A stretch of 64,000 bases of DNA from Apiospora phragmitis (GCA_038363925.1 JAQQWL010000011.1:8556001-8620000), one strand, 5' to 3'; positions 11,087 to 23,247 are shown, numbered from the stretch's first letter. The notes: generated by a model not told the origin, from the sequence alone. Made by a program: numbers and translations.

Positions 11087-12622
11087 AACAGGGCCCCGGA
11101 ATGCGGCAAGTTATGGTGAGATGAGTTGGCCGCTGACATTGAATACAGGGATTGGCAGATCCACCGTCACTTCTTGGGATGTCCAGAAATGTCTTGGGGG
11201 TCCGGGGTCTGGGGTGGCACGGAAGGGGAGATGGGTGGTACAGAGTTCGCGTCAGTGAGACATCGAGAAAGGCTCACTCTGAACAAATGGTGGTTTAAAA
11301 TGAGGATAGATGATACAGGTTTTTGCAGGAGGACGTTTTCTGTATCGATGGTTTCATCGCATCGCGTCGCATCATAAGATGAGTTCCCAAAGCAGGAAGT
11401 GCAATAGTGCTAACCTTAAGCTCTGTCTAAGTACCTCTTGCCCGTCCTAGAGCCCACGTCGTAAACGCCTACCCCAGATTAACTCTGCAGGAGATCATGA
11501 TGTCGAGAAAGTGACCGCTGGAGCTGAAAGCCTTGTTCACTGGATACCTTTGTACATACCTAATATCGTCCCACCTAGATATATCGACTGTCCTACCATC
11601 CTGCAATCATTTCGGGGTTGAATCTGATGTAAGCTCTGCTTGATGAGAGAACCTGAGTGCAACTCAGGTAGACAACTAAACAGCACATGGCATGAGGTCT
11701 AATGTTGGGATAAGTCTTGAGTAAGGAGAACTGAGTACACGTAATCAGATTTCAAGCAAGCACTTATGTACATGTATGTATGTACATTAGCTAAGTTGAT
11801 TTAATGCGTCTTGGCTGTGGGTGGCCTGCCGTAGAAGAATAAAGATAAGGGCGCATGCGTCGTATGCGTTCGTTGCATGGACCAAACTGAAGAAAGATGG
11901 TATTTTGTGTGTCCCAACAGCGAGCGATCTCTCGGTTCTCATTCCGAATGCGCGTGGGATGGGTTTTCGAATCCCATTGGAGATCTCCCTTGTCGAAATC
12001 CCTCAGCTCACATTGGGCGAGTTAATGGAGCAAGTTGACGGGCCGGGTTCCATAACCTCTTTTGCGGGACATGATTATGGAAACATGTTCGCTGTGCCTG
12101 CCCCGCCGCGCCTTGCTTACAGCTGGCCAGCTCAGCACTGGTTGGCTCCGATCTAGGAACGTGGGGTCATACTCACTTAGAGACTCGCACCATCGTCACT
12201 AGAACAAAATTTGTGACCCCTCCAAAGCAGTCATCGTGAAGAATCAATTGCTGCCCGATCGCGTCGCAAAAGATTCCCGAGTACAGCGTTGCTCTCGCTT
12301 CGAAATAATAAGGGAAGCCGATTCGTTACAACGGCATATTTCCTCCAGCCTACTGTGCATTCGCGACGACGACCCGATTTCAGTCCCCCACCTCCACTGC
12401 CGGCTTGGGCTATATCACTAACCTACAGATCGCCATAATTTCTCGGAGCAGAAGGGCCAGCGTTTCAAAGCCTGCATCCCCCCTCAACGTGTTGCAGTAG
12501 TTTCCTCGGGATCCAGTAGAGAGCCACCAGCAAGATGGATTTGGTCAACCAGTCGGTATACCCTTTGACCGCCCAACATCACAAACTGTCCCTTATACCC
12601 AAACCAACATCGATTTGGAATC
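11087..12622. other. Divergent intergenic region, sugar transporter / HIS1
   Basis: About 1.5 kb holding both promoters. I saw no perfect TGACTCA (CPC1/Gcn4-type) site within the last 600 nt before HIS1. The 111-codon open frame near 11821-12156 has no recognisable features and is probably not a gene. Confidence 0.6.
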
Positions 12623-13764
12623 ATGGCTGAACTAATTACCCTCGGAAACAGCCTGGAAGGCCGCCTACTCTTCGCCGTGCCCAAAAGTGAGTATACTCGG
12701 GTTTGCCGGCAATGACTGTTGTCTTTGCTAACTGACACCGCCTCAGAGGGACGGCTGAATAGCGCAGCGCTCAACCTGCTCGAGGGTGCCGACATACAAT
12801 TTAGGAGAGAGAACCGCCTCGACATTGCTCTCGTCAAGAACCTTCCTATTGCCCTGATCTTCCTTCCCGCCGCCGATATCCCCACATTCGTCGGAGAGGG
12901 CAGTGTCGATCTCGGCATTACTGGCTTCGATCAGGTCCAAGAGCACGATGCCGGCGTACGCGCCATCTACCGGCAAAGGAGGTTTTCTGGCGAGATCACG
13001 CCTGAAGAGGAGAGTGCCAAGACCGCGACTACCGGCTGCGAGACAGTCATGGAGCTCGGCTTCGGAGCCTGCAAGCTCCAGGTACAGGTCCCGGTGAAGG
13101 GGCCCTATTCGTCGCCCAAAGACTTGATCGGGAAGAACATTGGCACCAGCTTTGTGAAGCTTTCGGAAAAGTACTTCGCCAACCTGGAGCTCGAAGCCGG
13201 CTTCAACCCTCAGGACACCCCGAATGGCAAGCTGCGAACCCAGATCATTGAGCTGAGTGGTAGTGTTGAAGCAGCCTGCGCTCTGGGTGTTGCAGACGGC
13301 ATTGTCGACCTTGTCGGTAAGTAATACATTGATACTTTGTGCTCTTCAATGAACTTAGAAGAAAATGCTAATCATTCGGGTTCCAGAGTCGGGTGAGACT
13401 ATGAAGGCCGCCGGCCTGATGCCTATCGATACGGTCGTTGACTCGAGCGCCATTCTGATCAAGTCGCGGTCACCGCGGAGCACGGAAATGGTCGACTTGA
13501 TCGCATCCCGTATACGCGGCGTTATCACCGCTCAAAAGTTCGTCCTGTGTCAGTACAACATCGAGAGATCGTCACTGGCCTCGGCTTCCAAGATTGCGCC
13601 TGGAAAGCGTGCACCTACAATCACCACCTTGGATGAAGAAGGGATGGGTAGCCGTTTCCGTCATGGTTGAGAAGAAGAAGATTGCAACCGTCATGGATGA
13701 ACTGACCAAGGTCGGTGCGCATGATATTCTGGTACTCAATATCGCGAACACGCGAAGCGATTAA
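12623..13764 (+). CDS. HIS1: ATP phosphoribosyltransferase (histidine biosynthesis step 1), one apparent frameshift
   Basis: Catalyses ATP + PRPP to phosphoribosyl-ATP, the first and feedback-regulated step of histidine synthesis. Exons: 12623-12686, 12747-13316 and 13387-13764; both introns have good GT...AG ends and the first a GCTAAC-type branch. Exon 1 encodes MAELITLGNSLEGRLLFAVP and exon 2 continues KGRL. The catalytic half includes GEGSVDLGITGFD and the PRPP-binding stretch ESGETMKAAGL. The C-terminal ACT-like regulatory domain begins near 13630. At 13641-13643 a GGG appears to have one extra base: the current frame stops at 13668-13670, whereas the next frame continues with a conserved tail (EKKKIATVMDELTKVGAHDI) to TAA at 13762-13764. 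With that allowed for, it is about 336 aa. The break would remove the regulatory domain, so a sequencing error is likely. Confidence 0.93.
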
Positions 13765-14508
13765 ACGAGCATGCGGCGCTCGGTGGAAATATAGTAGAAC
13801 TTAGAGTAATATACGCAAGCCCGTTAACAAGCGAGCAGTACGGTTAACTGTAGTACATGTCCACAGGCCTGCGCCTAGCTGACCTGGTAATCAGGTCATC
13901 TTGCCAGTCGTCACATACATCGATGAGTGAGGACGTGTACGAATCAGCTCATTTTCACTAAGCCGGTGATAACGTTACTCATCGATATTCGGTCCGTGTG
14001 GTGTAAGCTTTGAGGCTGGGATTTAGAGAGAGGGGTCGGCTCGCTAAAACTGCCCGTTGATCTAATGAGGATAGACCCTGGCTTTTCTAGCGGAAACCGT
14101 CGAAGCCAATACGAAGCTGGAAAATCCTGTTTTGAATAAGATAAACGGGTGGACAAGGTTCAGCCGTACTCTTAACTTACAATGTATCTATCGGCTTGAC
14201 GGGCTGACGGGTTTTTGGAAACTAGACCCGTCCGGTTGGGCGAGACTAACCGACGATTTAGGCTGACACGACGTCACATCTATTTTAATGTGACGGGTTC
14301 CTGGAGGATCTGCTTACAGCCTACAGGATCAACCGGAAGGGTTCAAAGTAAAAAACCCCGAATAGGGTCTAGAAATATTGATCTTCTTTCGTAGAGTATC
14401 CATTGACTTTCATCCCGCGCGTTTCTTTTGTGCGAATCTCCCATACTACTCGAGTTTCGACTGTTTCACTGGGGTCAATGAGTCGCCTTTGTCTCGGGAC
14501 TGAGCACC
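13765..14508. other. Intergenic region downstream of HIS1
   Basis: About 740 nt containing the HIS1 3' UTR and the promoter of the small membrane-protein gene. A cluster of GACGGG/GACCCG words at 14200-14300 forms weak dyads. No gene is seen. Confidence 0.55.
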
Positions 14509-15137
14509 ATGCAATCAGCAGACCCAAAGACGAAGGCTACTGCTGCTCCGGCTCGCCCGGAACCCAAGGTGGATGGCGGAAATGAGAATGCGGAAGAGGT
14601 CGAACAGCAGTCGAAGCTGTATCGAGTAAGTCGCTACTTTTCCCCATCATCCTGGCGATGATTTTGGTTATTTCAAGTACTGCAAAATACCTTGTTTGTT
14701 TCCTCATGTAACATGACCCTGAAATCGAGGCCCCGTTGCTTATGTTATCTATATCGTATGATTTTCGTTAGAATGGAACTCTATACTAATTTTAATAGAT
14801 CGTCATGACACCCATAAACCTCATCTCCTTTATCCTCGGGCTCTGGCTCGTCGACTTGCGGAACCAGTGGCATCGAGAGCATCATCATCATTCGCATTCG
14901 CGTCCGCGTCCGCCATCCTCCGCCTCCTACCTACCGGCGTGGATCTGGCGGCCGCGCGAACCGGCGGAGGAACCTTTCTACTATCACTCCAAACAGAGGA
15001 AACTGATGCGGATGGAGGCTTCCGAGGCGTTTCTGCTGCGCAACCGCGTTATTTTCGGGCTGGTGCTGGTTGCGATGGTTGTGCTCTGGGCGACGTCGTG
15101 GATGATTCGCAGCGTAGTGGCGTGGTTGGTGGCGTAG
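14509..15137 (+). CDS. Small two-helix membrane protein of unknown function
   Basis: I do not recognise a characterised family. Exon 1 (14509-14625) encodes a 39-residue hydrophilic, Ala/Pro/Glu-rich N-terminus. A 173-nt intron (GTAAGT...TAG) is followed by exon 2 (14799-15137), for 151 aa in total. Exon 2 begins with one hydrophobic segment (INLISFILGLWLVDL), then a His-rich loop (HREHHHHSHS) and a Trp/Pro-rich stretch. It ends with a second, longer hydrophobic helix (VIFGLVLVAMVVLWATSW) almost at the C-terminus. The clean splice sites, the frame shared by both exons and two plausible membrane helices support a real gene. The helix arrangement would suit a small organelle or ER membrane protein, but location and role are not determined. 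Confidence 0.65.
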
Positions 15138-16755
15138 TGTGGCCCCCGTACTGATGCAGTCTTCATCTCCCGTCGCGTTGGACAAGCTCGGCTCTACCGC
15201 CGAAGCTCGGTTGGAAAACGCTATATCCGAGGGTTCTTGTTACTTTACTGACGATCATATGTCGCGATGAGGTTCTGTAGAAGCAGTGGTGGCTCTACCG
15301 TCTACGAAGTAATCACCGTGGGGGGAGCTTCATAACGTGGGGTGCTTTTCTGAGCAACAAGGTCATACTTGGGCAACCATAGAATGTGATAGGAATGCCG
15401 CTGGGTGGATATGTGCAAGGGTAAGACAGGGAATTATCTACCAATTTAGTGGTGTCTTGGACTTCTCGTGCACCGGGTGCTCGGATGCCTCATTCGGTAT
15501 GCTCCCGCTTCCTTAATGAAACCGGGTAGGGTTCCTACGCGGCTTCGCTATCCGAGACAAAGTAACCTACCTGTATGGTTGCTCATCTGGTAGAGCCTTC
15601 GGACCTGATCGGATGGTTCGGTAAGCTCGTGATTCGAAGCCCATCGGCGCAGGCGATACCTGCCTGACTCGGAGCCTACCGTGGCAGAGGGTTGCAACCC
15701 GAGGTTGGGTGCTGGTCGATCGTCGGTTGTGGCGCACGATGGTGGTACCAGCGCACTGGAAACCTGCATGGGTGGAAATCGCGCTGCGCTGCACGTACTC
15801 GGGGTGAGGCTCCTAAAGGCTCCTAGCTTCTCATAGCCAGATTAATCTTTCTTGAGCGTAGTACTTGGGCATGCTGTGATTTAAAATGACAATACTCGCA
15901 CAACTTGGCGCGACTTATTGCAACCGATACATATGGCGGGTTGGTTTGACGTCAGGACCCGACTCCCGCCGGTCTCGGTGGATACTTGCCTCGTCCCGTT
16001 GGACTTTGGACGATATCTAAAACCCCGTACCCAGCATCACATATGCAAGTCTGATATGGCTATCCCAACCAAAAGGCCTAGATTGATTACTGTGCATTGA
16101 CGAGGTTGGACCGAGGTGTAGACAAGCCCTAAACATACGTATGAATCCTCATCAAGAGATCTGAGACAAATTTACATGTATAACTTATGTAGGTAAGATC
16201 GGTTGTCATGAACTTGAACACTGCAAGGCTGGGAGGGCTGGTGAGTGGTGACAGAATTATGGGCTGGAAGCCCGGCACTAGTGGGAATTTGCCGCTGTGG
16301 AACAAAGACGGGATCACAGCTACAGTAATGTTACAGAGGACCAGACGAGTCGTGCTCCATACTGGGCAGCTCCGGGTGCGAACCCGACATCATCATCATC
16401 GATTGCGAAAAGAGTGCCGGTTCCAGGTTGCCTGCCCGCTAGCATACAACTCTCTCGTCTTTCGAGAGTCGCGTGTTCCATACTTACACATCTTTACTTG
16501 CCTGCATGTGCTTATGCTTTCTTATTCCTAATCTAACATCATTATTAACTACTTCTGTCGCTCCATCATTCTTTTTTATTTATTACCCTGCTCCCCCTCG
16601 CAAATCGTATCGTTGCTATTTCAGGAGTACAACGGTATAGACGAATCAAGGTTGCAACCATCTCAGACGGCTTTGAGTTAAGATCTTGGAGGGATTAGAT
16701 CATCAAGCTATACCCCCCTTGGCCGTGCATTGCATGGTACAAACCGTCGGGGAAA
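15138..16755. other. Intergenic region, no gene seen
   Basis: About 1.6 kb between two plus-strand genes. Two short stretches (15585-15650 and 16350-16395) resemble pieces of tRNA arms but do not fold into a tRNA. The last 250 nt before 16756 form a pyrimidine-rich promoter-like stretch. Confidence 0.55.
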
Positions 16756-18582
16756 ATGACCCCCCTCATCGGCGGTGCTGACTTAGCAGATACCTACCGT
16801 CAACTCTATCGCGACATGGCCCAGCAGGAGATCGATGCCGGGAATAAAATCCCCTTTCTATTTGCCTTCCACTTCCTGTCCACGCTGGTCATTCCCCCGT
16901 TATATCTGGCCATTCCCCATAAGCAGCGCCCTTGGCTTTACCATGCTCGCTGGCTGGTTCTGGCACTCTGCCTCTGCTGCAATGTGCGGATGGTCGCGTG
17001 TACCGCAAGTGGGAACCCGGCTATGGGCTATTGCTCCGGACTCATTGCTGCCTGGAGTACCATCCATGTATTCAGTATCCTGGTCTGGACGAGACCTCAA
17101 TGGGACGCCAAACGGGTGGAGAGGTACACGACGACAGCGCCCCAACCGAATGGAGTGCCGCAGGGCAACGGCTACCCAAAGCAGGCCTCGGAGACCAATG
17201 GCAATGGCGCGAAGCACCTGAACGGCCATTCTAAAGGCCATGGGCCACAGACAACTACAGAGACGAGAACAGCAAATGGTGTTGCGGCGTTTTCCAACGG
17301 ACATGCAACCAATGGACACGTACCTAACGGGCTAAGGGAAAGACACCCAGAGAAACTTGATCAATGCTCTCTCGAGCCGGTGGCCGAATCTCAGGGGGCC
17401 AATAAGGCAATCCATGGACAAGAGTATTTCTATAAATGGCAGGAGTACCCGGAAGACGCACCCTTCCTGGCACGTTTTGATTGGGCATTTGACATGGCTT
17501 GCCAGATGCGCATGACAGGTAAGCAAGTCCGTGGTCGATGCTACTAGATAATTTTTCCTGACCGCGAAACAGGCTGGAATTGGGCAATCCGTGTTATACC
17601 ACCCTACTATCCCCCTCCTATAGGGGCCGATGGCAGAACCCAGGAGCCACTCGACGTCATTCCCAACAGCACCCCGGAGGGGTATGTACGCTACCGAACG
17701 CGCACCGAGTTCATCGTGCGGTGCATCACTACCCGCATCATCCCGTGCTATCTCATTGTCGACCTTTGCGCCACGCTGATGACCCAAGATCCGTACTTCC
17801 TCTTGGGACCCGAGCACAGCGAGCCCTTGCCCGCGAACCTCGCCGCGTTGCCCCCGGCCGCCGTCGCACTCCGGCGCACCATCATCTGCTTCCCCGGCAT
17901 CCTCTTCGCCATCGACCTGTGCTTCAGCGCCGGTGCGCTCGCGCTGACTTGCTTCGGCCCGCTCGTTCTCGGCTTCCGCGCCGACCCCTGGCACCTCCCC
18001 ACCGCCAACGGTTCCTTCGTCGCTGGAGTGCTCGATCGTGGTCTCGAGGGGTTCTGGGGCCAGTGGTGGCACCAGACCTTCCGCTTCGGATTTGCGGCCC
18101 CGACGAACTGGCTGGTACGCCAGGGTTACCTGAAGAGGGGCTCGCCAGTGCACGCCCTTGTCGGCGCCCTCGTCGCCTTTGGCTTGTCGGGCGTCATTCA
18201 CGCGGCGGGGAGCTATTCGACGGTGCCCAAGTCGCGGCCTTGGGATCCCCCCATATTCTTCATGCTCGCGGGCGCGGGGGCGCAGATTCAGCGCACGCTG
18301 GCCCGGCACCTGCTCCGGGCGCCGATCCAGGCGCACGCCCCGCGCTGGCTGCGCCGTGCCGGCAACCTCGCTTTTACTTTTGCGTGGATGCACCTGATCA
18401 GCTCGTTCCTGCTCGACGACTTCGGCCGCTGCGGGCTCTGGCTGTGGGAGCCCGTGCCCTTCTCGTTTGCGCGCATGCTCGGGCTCGGGACGCCCGGCGC
18501 GGACTGGTGGCGGTGGGGGGCTTGGCTGATGCCTACGTGGCATTGGGGGAGGCATTGGTGGGATACTGGCATTGCGATGTAA
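16756..18582 (+). CDS. Wax-synthase-like membrane-bound O-acyltransferase (MBOAT_2)
   Basis: Multi-pass membrane protein of the wax-synthase-domain family. Fungal members include O-acetyltransferases acting on secondary metabolites; the acceptor here is unknown. Exon 1 is 16756-17518 and exon 2 17573-18582, joined in frame across a 54-nt intron (GTAAGC...CAG), for 590 aa. The N-terminal third has three or four hydrophobic helices, then a hydrophilic linker rich in NGxxxxNGH-type repeats (about residues 130-205). The C-terminal half contains the diagnostic FWGQWWHQTFR and a conserved His-bearing helix (LSGVIHAAGSY). The first ATG after the stop-containing leader was chosen as start. It converges on the questin-oxidase-like gene 0.8 kb away. 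GC-rich codon usage gives a 445-codon antisense frame, which is a shadow. Confidence 0.85.
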
Positions 18583-19409
18583 TACGGAGAAGAGAGAAAA
18601 AGAGAAAGAAAAACGGTGTGTAATGATGACTGATGAATTGGATAATTCGGAATGGATTGGGTTAGACACGGACGGAGCAGAAGCAAGTGAAAAAAGAACA
18701 TGTGGCAGACAAGAGTTATTAGGTTAGATCGAATCTCAAGTGCCTCTGGATATGGGAGTTTTGAGAGTTCGCTCACACACATATACCCGGGACAGACTGT
18801 TAGCTAGACCTGGAATATTCAGAAAGGGGGGAATACGGATCATAAGGAGATAATAAAAAGGCCACAGATACAAAAAATGGACAGCAATCCGGTGAGAATA
18901 GGCGTCTTAAGGGTCTCGACATTGGTCATGATTTCGACCAGCGTCTACTACATGAAAGTGTGATTACCTGCTTCAAAAGGGTAGTAGGATGTTGATAATC
19001 AACTACCGTTCTTTGTTCTAACGGGGACGATATGTGTACTATCGTTAGATTTGCCAAATTATATTCCAAAAAAGGGGGTCGCGATTCAAAGAAGGCGGGC
19101 ACCCAGGAACATCAAGTATCCAACCAGGACGCGGAAGCTAGGTAACTCACTGCGCAAGACGATATTCCTGGGTTGAAAACCAAATATATTTTTCGTCCCG
19201 AAGGGAAGGCTTTTTTGTTGATGTATGCATTGGCCCCGTCGATACCGTTGCAACGATAAGTATGTACACTCCAATCCCACGCGCCCATTAGACCAATATA
19301 TCATTATGACCAGAGCAGAGTAAACCCGGCTTCGTTGAATCCCACAGTACCTCAGTTTTGGCGCGAATCAATAATTAAACCCCAATCCGCTGGTCAAGCA
19401 TTACTCCCG
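18583..19409. other. Convergent intergenic region
   Basis: About 830 nt between the stops of the MBOAT gene (+) and the questin-oxidase-like gene (-). It is AT-rich and contains only short random frames, consistent with two 3' UTRs. Confidence 0.65.
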
Positions 19410-20788
19410 TTAGTCGAACTTCCATCCCCTGAAATCATCCACGAATCGCACGGCCGCGGCCAAATACTTTTCCTGAACATCTCCCCACGTCTCTGCTGCT
19501 TCCTTCATCGCTCTCACGGCTGTGGTGCTGTCTGTCAGTTTTATTCCCCATATCTATGCTGCGACAAATTGCGTGACGGCGGGTCTCACCTTTCACAACA
19601 TGGGCGTCCGTGCTATAGGGCCCATTGAGAGCCTTGTCCACGACGTAGTTCCACTGCTTTCCTTTCAAGTCCCCGGGGCGGACGTAGTCGTCGAAGTCGA
19701 TCTTGGGCCTGTCGAGGGACATGTAGAGGGTGACTGTCAGAAGCCACCACTGCCGCACCACGTTGATGTGGAACTTTTTCGGTGTGACGGGAGCAGGATG
19801 CGCACGGCGTGGCTCGTGGTCAAGATATGACAGATGAAGAAATTGTACGAGTGTGCCCCCGGCGGCACGGAACCGACTAGGAAAGCCACGGCTGCCTCCT
19901 GAGACTCTTGGAACTGCTTCACGGGGTCCTCAAACGTCCAGGCGTTCCAGTACTCCAGCAAGAGGTCTTCGTGCTTCTCAAACACGGCGTCGATATTGTC
20001 GGGGCCTGGGTTCTCGAACAGGCCGTCCAGTCTCTTGTCGTTCCTCATCTTCTCAAGCAGCCCGGGGGGAGAAGTAGAACTGCTGGCCGAGGGTTTGGTA
20101 TAGGACGGGTCGTCCAGATACTTGTGCAAGAAATCATACGAGACGGAGGTCATGACGAGAGCCTCCATGCCGACTTGCCTGCTGTCCAGCTCGAAGGCAT
20201 ATCCCAAGTGGATTAAGGGGTGACCAACTGCGACTCAAATTAGCCTGACTGGATTACAGATGAGCTCGAATTGTCGGCGGCGGGCCTCCAAAACTTACGA
20301 CCACTAATAAGACAGTTTACCAGCGGCTCCTCGCCCTCGAACATGAATCGTTGCACCACTTTCTTCCAGTCGTAGCTGTCCTTGTTGGCCAGGTTATCCT
20401 CGAAGAAGTCCAGGTAGGCTCGTTGGTATTCCTTGTCGCCGAGGAAGTCGCGCCAGTCGCCCTCCGTAACCTCCGCCGGTGACGGCTTCCATGGGTCCAG
20501 CTCCTTGATCTCTTCCTCGTAGATCTTATGCTGCTGGTTCTCATTGGCGCCCAGTATGTAGGCGGAGCCGAGGATGTGCGGAGTGTGGTTGTGGAAGTAG
20601 TTGGGGCCGTACGTGACGGAGTGGTTTACATGGTTTGCCTTGAGCAGGTGCTTGAGCGTTCTCGTCCGCTTCTCTGGCGACGACTCCAGCTCATGGACCT
20701 TGACGGGTGGGAGGTCAATGGATTGAACAGCCCCGCTGTTGCTAATGAACCGATTGACAATAGGAACATAGGAGAGTAGAGAAGCCAT
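19410..20788 (-). CDS. Questin-oxidase-like (AflY/GedK family) protein, one apparent frameshift
   Basis: Members of this family are cofactor-independent-looking Baeyer-Villiger-type enzymes that cleave anthraquinones in fungal polyketide pathways (questin oxidase in geodin, AflY in aflatoxin synthesis). Exons: 20788-20299, 20227-19590 and 19519-19410. Diagnostic blocks are VTYGPNYFHNHTPHILGSAY, the junction SGLGHPLIHLGYAFEL, and the third-exon tail EAAETWGDVQEKYLAAAVRF. At 19780-19790 the frame slips: LTTSHAVRILLP is followed one frame over by KKFHINVVRQWWLL, as if one base were missing. Corrected length is about 412 aa. The start ATG at 20786-20788 precedes a family-like N-terminus. No PKS gene is nearby, so the substrate is open. 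It shares a 0.5-kb divergent region with the E3-ligase gene. Confidence 0.85.
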
Positions 20789-21276
20789 TTTGGGTTGAGG
20801 GGTACGGTTCGGACCAATGGCAGCTTGTACTTGGTGATATGGCTTTGTATAGAAACAGCTCCAAGGCAATGCTGTTCTTGTATCATTCGCAGCTCATCTC
20901 CTACGGCGTAGATATGGATGAACAAGAAAATGTCCAACTGCTGTCAAGGTCGGGTCATCAGACGAATATATATGATAGCGGTAGTTGGGGAAATGTATTA
21001 CCTTCAAATGTTACTTTCCTATGATGCAAGTGTGGGCAGATGGCGAGAGCTAACTTCTATTCTTTATTTAGAGGGGTCGACGATTCAGCACCTGACTTCT
21101 AGCACCGATGAGTCCGAAATGCGACCCCCCATTGCCCCCCTAAAGCTCAAGCTCCAGCACTAGGCTAAACCCGGAAGCCGCCTAAATCCGACCAAACCTT
21201 GTTCTGTAATTGAGTTCCAATTGCTCCGCGCTACAAATATCCGCCGTCAATTCCTCAACAACAACAACTTTCCGAA
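20789..21276. promoter_or_regulatory. Shared divergent promoter region
   Basis: 488 nt between the ATGs of the questin-oxidase-like gene (-) and the HECT-like E3 gene (+). Both promoters must lie here. No specific element can be named. Confidence 0.6.
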
Positions 21277-22966
21277 ATGCTCCAGTCGGACGATATACTC
21301 ATCTACGCTGAACTTCTGTCCAACGTCGGGCGGGTATCTGTAGCATGTGATGGAGCAAACGCAATCATAGCATCCGTCTCGGCAGATAGCCTGAGCCTGA
21401 CGGTTGGTAATCATGAAACTGAAAACACGGTGAAGCTTCCTGGCCAGGTAGTATCTGCGGAAGATGCAGCGCAGTTCTTGAGAGTGCACAACAAACAAAC
21501 CCGGTGTCACCAATGGAGTCTTCCTCTCGGGCCCGCGCGCAATAGCCAGCGTCGCGAAGCACCAGATGCCCAGGCAACAACGCCTTGGTCTGCCCAAGAC
21601 CTGAGTCCGCGTTCCTCGATCTACTGTCGCGGTTGCCAGACTCCGCTCGTTGCGGAAGGGAGGATCGAGACCTGGAAGGACCTGCCGAGCGAAAACTGGG
21701 CCGAGATGATGGAGTTCTGGCATTGCCACAAACCGCACGGCCATGAGCATCACGACAACCAAGGTCTTGCATCCCGCGGCTACGGCGCCAACTCGAGGCT
21801 CTCGGGGCAAACCGGGGTTGGTCTCATGGACTTGACCTCATTATTGTTCTCCCAGAGCGACTGCTCCAATGTTACCGTAAGTTCCATTTTCCATGCTGTG
21901 ATTTTCCTTATTTACCGCTTCGTGGGTATATAGAAGGTGGCCAAGTCAGCTTCATACACATTTCAGTGGCGTGGTCACCGATACTCATACCCTAGATTGA
22001 ATGATTTGGCTCTATTTTCGGCTTGCAGTTACCGAAACCCTAGGCTCTTCGGGACTATGGGATTGGTTTCTGTTCTCTGCCACGAGTCGCCTTTGTATTT
22101 CACCGGGACTTTCTTTGGACGTGGAAAGCTTGGGATTTACCATAGGTACATTTATATACAGGTTCCTGTTCACATCCTCATGTATAATAGTACAAGTCGA
22201 GCCCTCTAATAATACAAATAATCTGGCCCACCAAGAATCATCTCTGTCCACACAGAAGCCCAGCATCTTATTATGCATGTGCTAACTACGTTGTGGACAG
22301 CCATCAACAATGCCGACTTCGAGTGACAGTCTGCAATTAGAGAACACCGAATCCAGACCCAGCAATGGCTCAACTCGCTTAGCAAACCAAGGGAATCCTA
22401 TGTCTTGTAGTAACTGCCACTGCGAGATAGGCGTCTCTCACCAGGACCAGATGTCCATCACGCTCTTCAAATGGGCCATATCGATCCAGAGCCCTACTAG
22501 CAGCAGCAGCAGCAGCACAATCTCCTCCGCAGCCCCCCAGCCCAGTCTATCGCAATGCGTGAGCGCCATGCTCCTAGCGACCCTCTCAAGCTCCGCCTGT
22601 TCCAAAACCGTCATCATTCCCTCCATTACTACTAATTCTGCCGCTGAAGAGCAGCAGCAGCAGCAACAGCTTCTTCACATCTGGCTCTTCAACCAGGACA
22701 TCACCTTCACCTCCACGAAGCAGCGCCCGGAACAGAGGCCCGTGTCTGCCGTCAAGGTCTTCTACCGCTTCGTCGGCCAGGCCGAGGCCGACAAGCTGGT
22801 CGAGTCCATGACCTCGGACGTGCAGGACATCACGTTGCCGGCGGCCGCCGCCGCACAGCTACGGAAGGAGCTGGAATTGAGTAACGGTTATCTGCCTAGC
22901 CGGGTGCGGAACTTTAACCAGTGGAGGATAGGGTTGCTGGAGAAGTGGAAGGGAGAGTGCAATTAG
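21277..22966 (+). CDS. HECT-like E3 ubiquitin ligase (UBE2C-binding / E3D-like, IPA1 family)
   Basis: Related to the E2-binding HECT_2 family (human UBE3D, yeast Ipa1), which act with ubiquitin-conjugating enzymes and have been linked to cell-cycle and mRNA 3'-end functions. Exon 1 (21277-21876, 200 codons) contains the zinc-knuckle-like CRGCQTPL followed by the hallmark WKDLPSENWAEMMEFWHCHKPH. Exon 2 (22301-22966) has a second Cys pair (CSNCHCEIG), then an LFKWAISI block and a Gln run, and ends with SRVRNFNQWRIGLLEKWKG. The intron between them (21877-22300) is 424 nt, with GTAAGT and a GCTAAC branch 15 nt before the acceptor; both sides are phase 0. Total is 421 aa. The intron length is unusual here, and an additional internal exon cannot be excluded. 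Confidence 0.82.
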
Positions 22967-23247
22967 CTTAGCATCAAGCATATTAGGCACATAGTCACCA
23001 ACGATGACCATTTAAGAATTAATCCCAATGCAGATTTTAGGAGTGACTCTCGGTATGGACATCACATTGGGGGACAGAGGCTACATATAACTGGTTTTCG
23101 ATACGGTTATGCGGTTGTATCACGCAAAGTGGCACAGCTAGTTTTATGGTGGCTCTTCTTTTGACTAATGCACAAGGTGTATATGAACACGGGTGGTGGT
23201 AACAAAGGGAATCCTTGCTCAGCTCCTGGTATTATCTAGTCCACCGT

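Noticed and set aside
15135..15256. 39 open codons after the TAG of the two-helix membrane protein
   Set aside because: An extension of that length is fairly likely by chance and there is no second copy to show conservation.
15585..15650. tRNA-like words (GCTCATCTGGTAGAGC and GATTCGAAGCC)
   Set aside because: The D-arm-like part is good, but anticodon and T stems do not pair and there is no acceptor stem; at most a decayed fragment.
16350..16395. T-arm-like GGGTGCGAACCC
   Set aside because: No D arm or acceptor stem in a tRNA-sized window and the TTC of the T loop is changed.
17332..18669. 445-codon open frame antisense to the MBOAT gene
   Set aside because: It overlaps a well-supported membrane enzyme in GC-rich sequence, where antisense frames stay open; its translation is Arg/Pro/Glu-rich with no domain.
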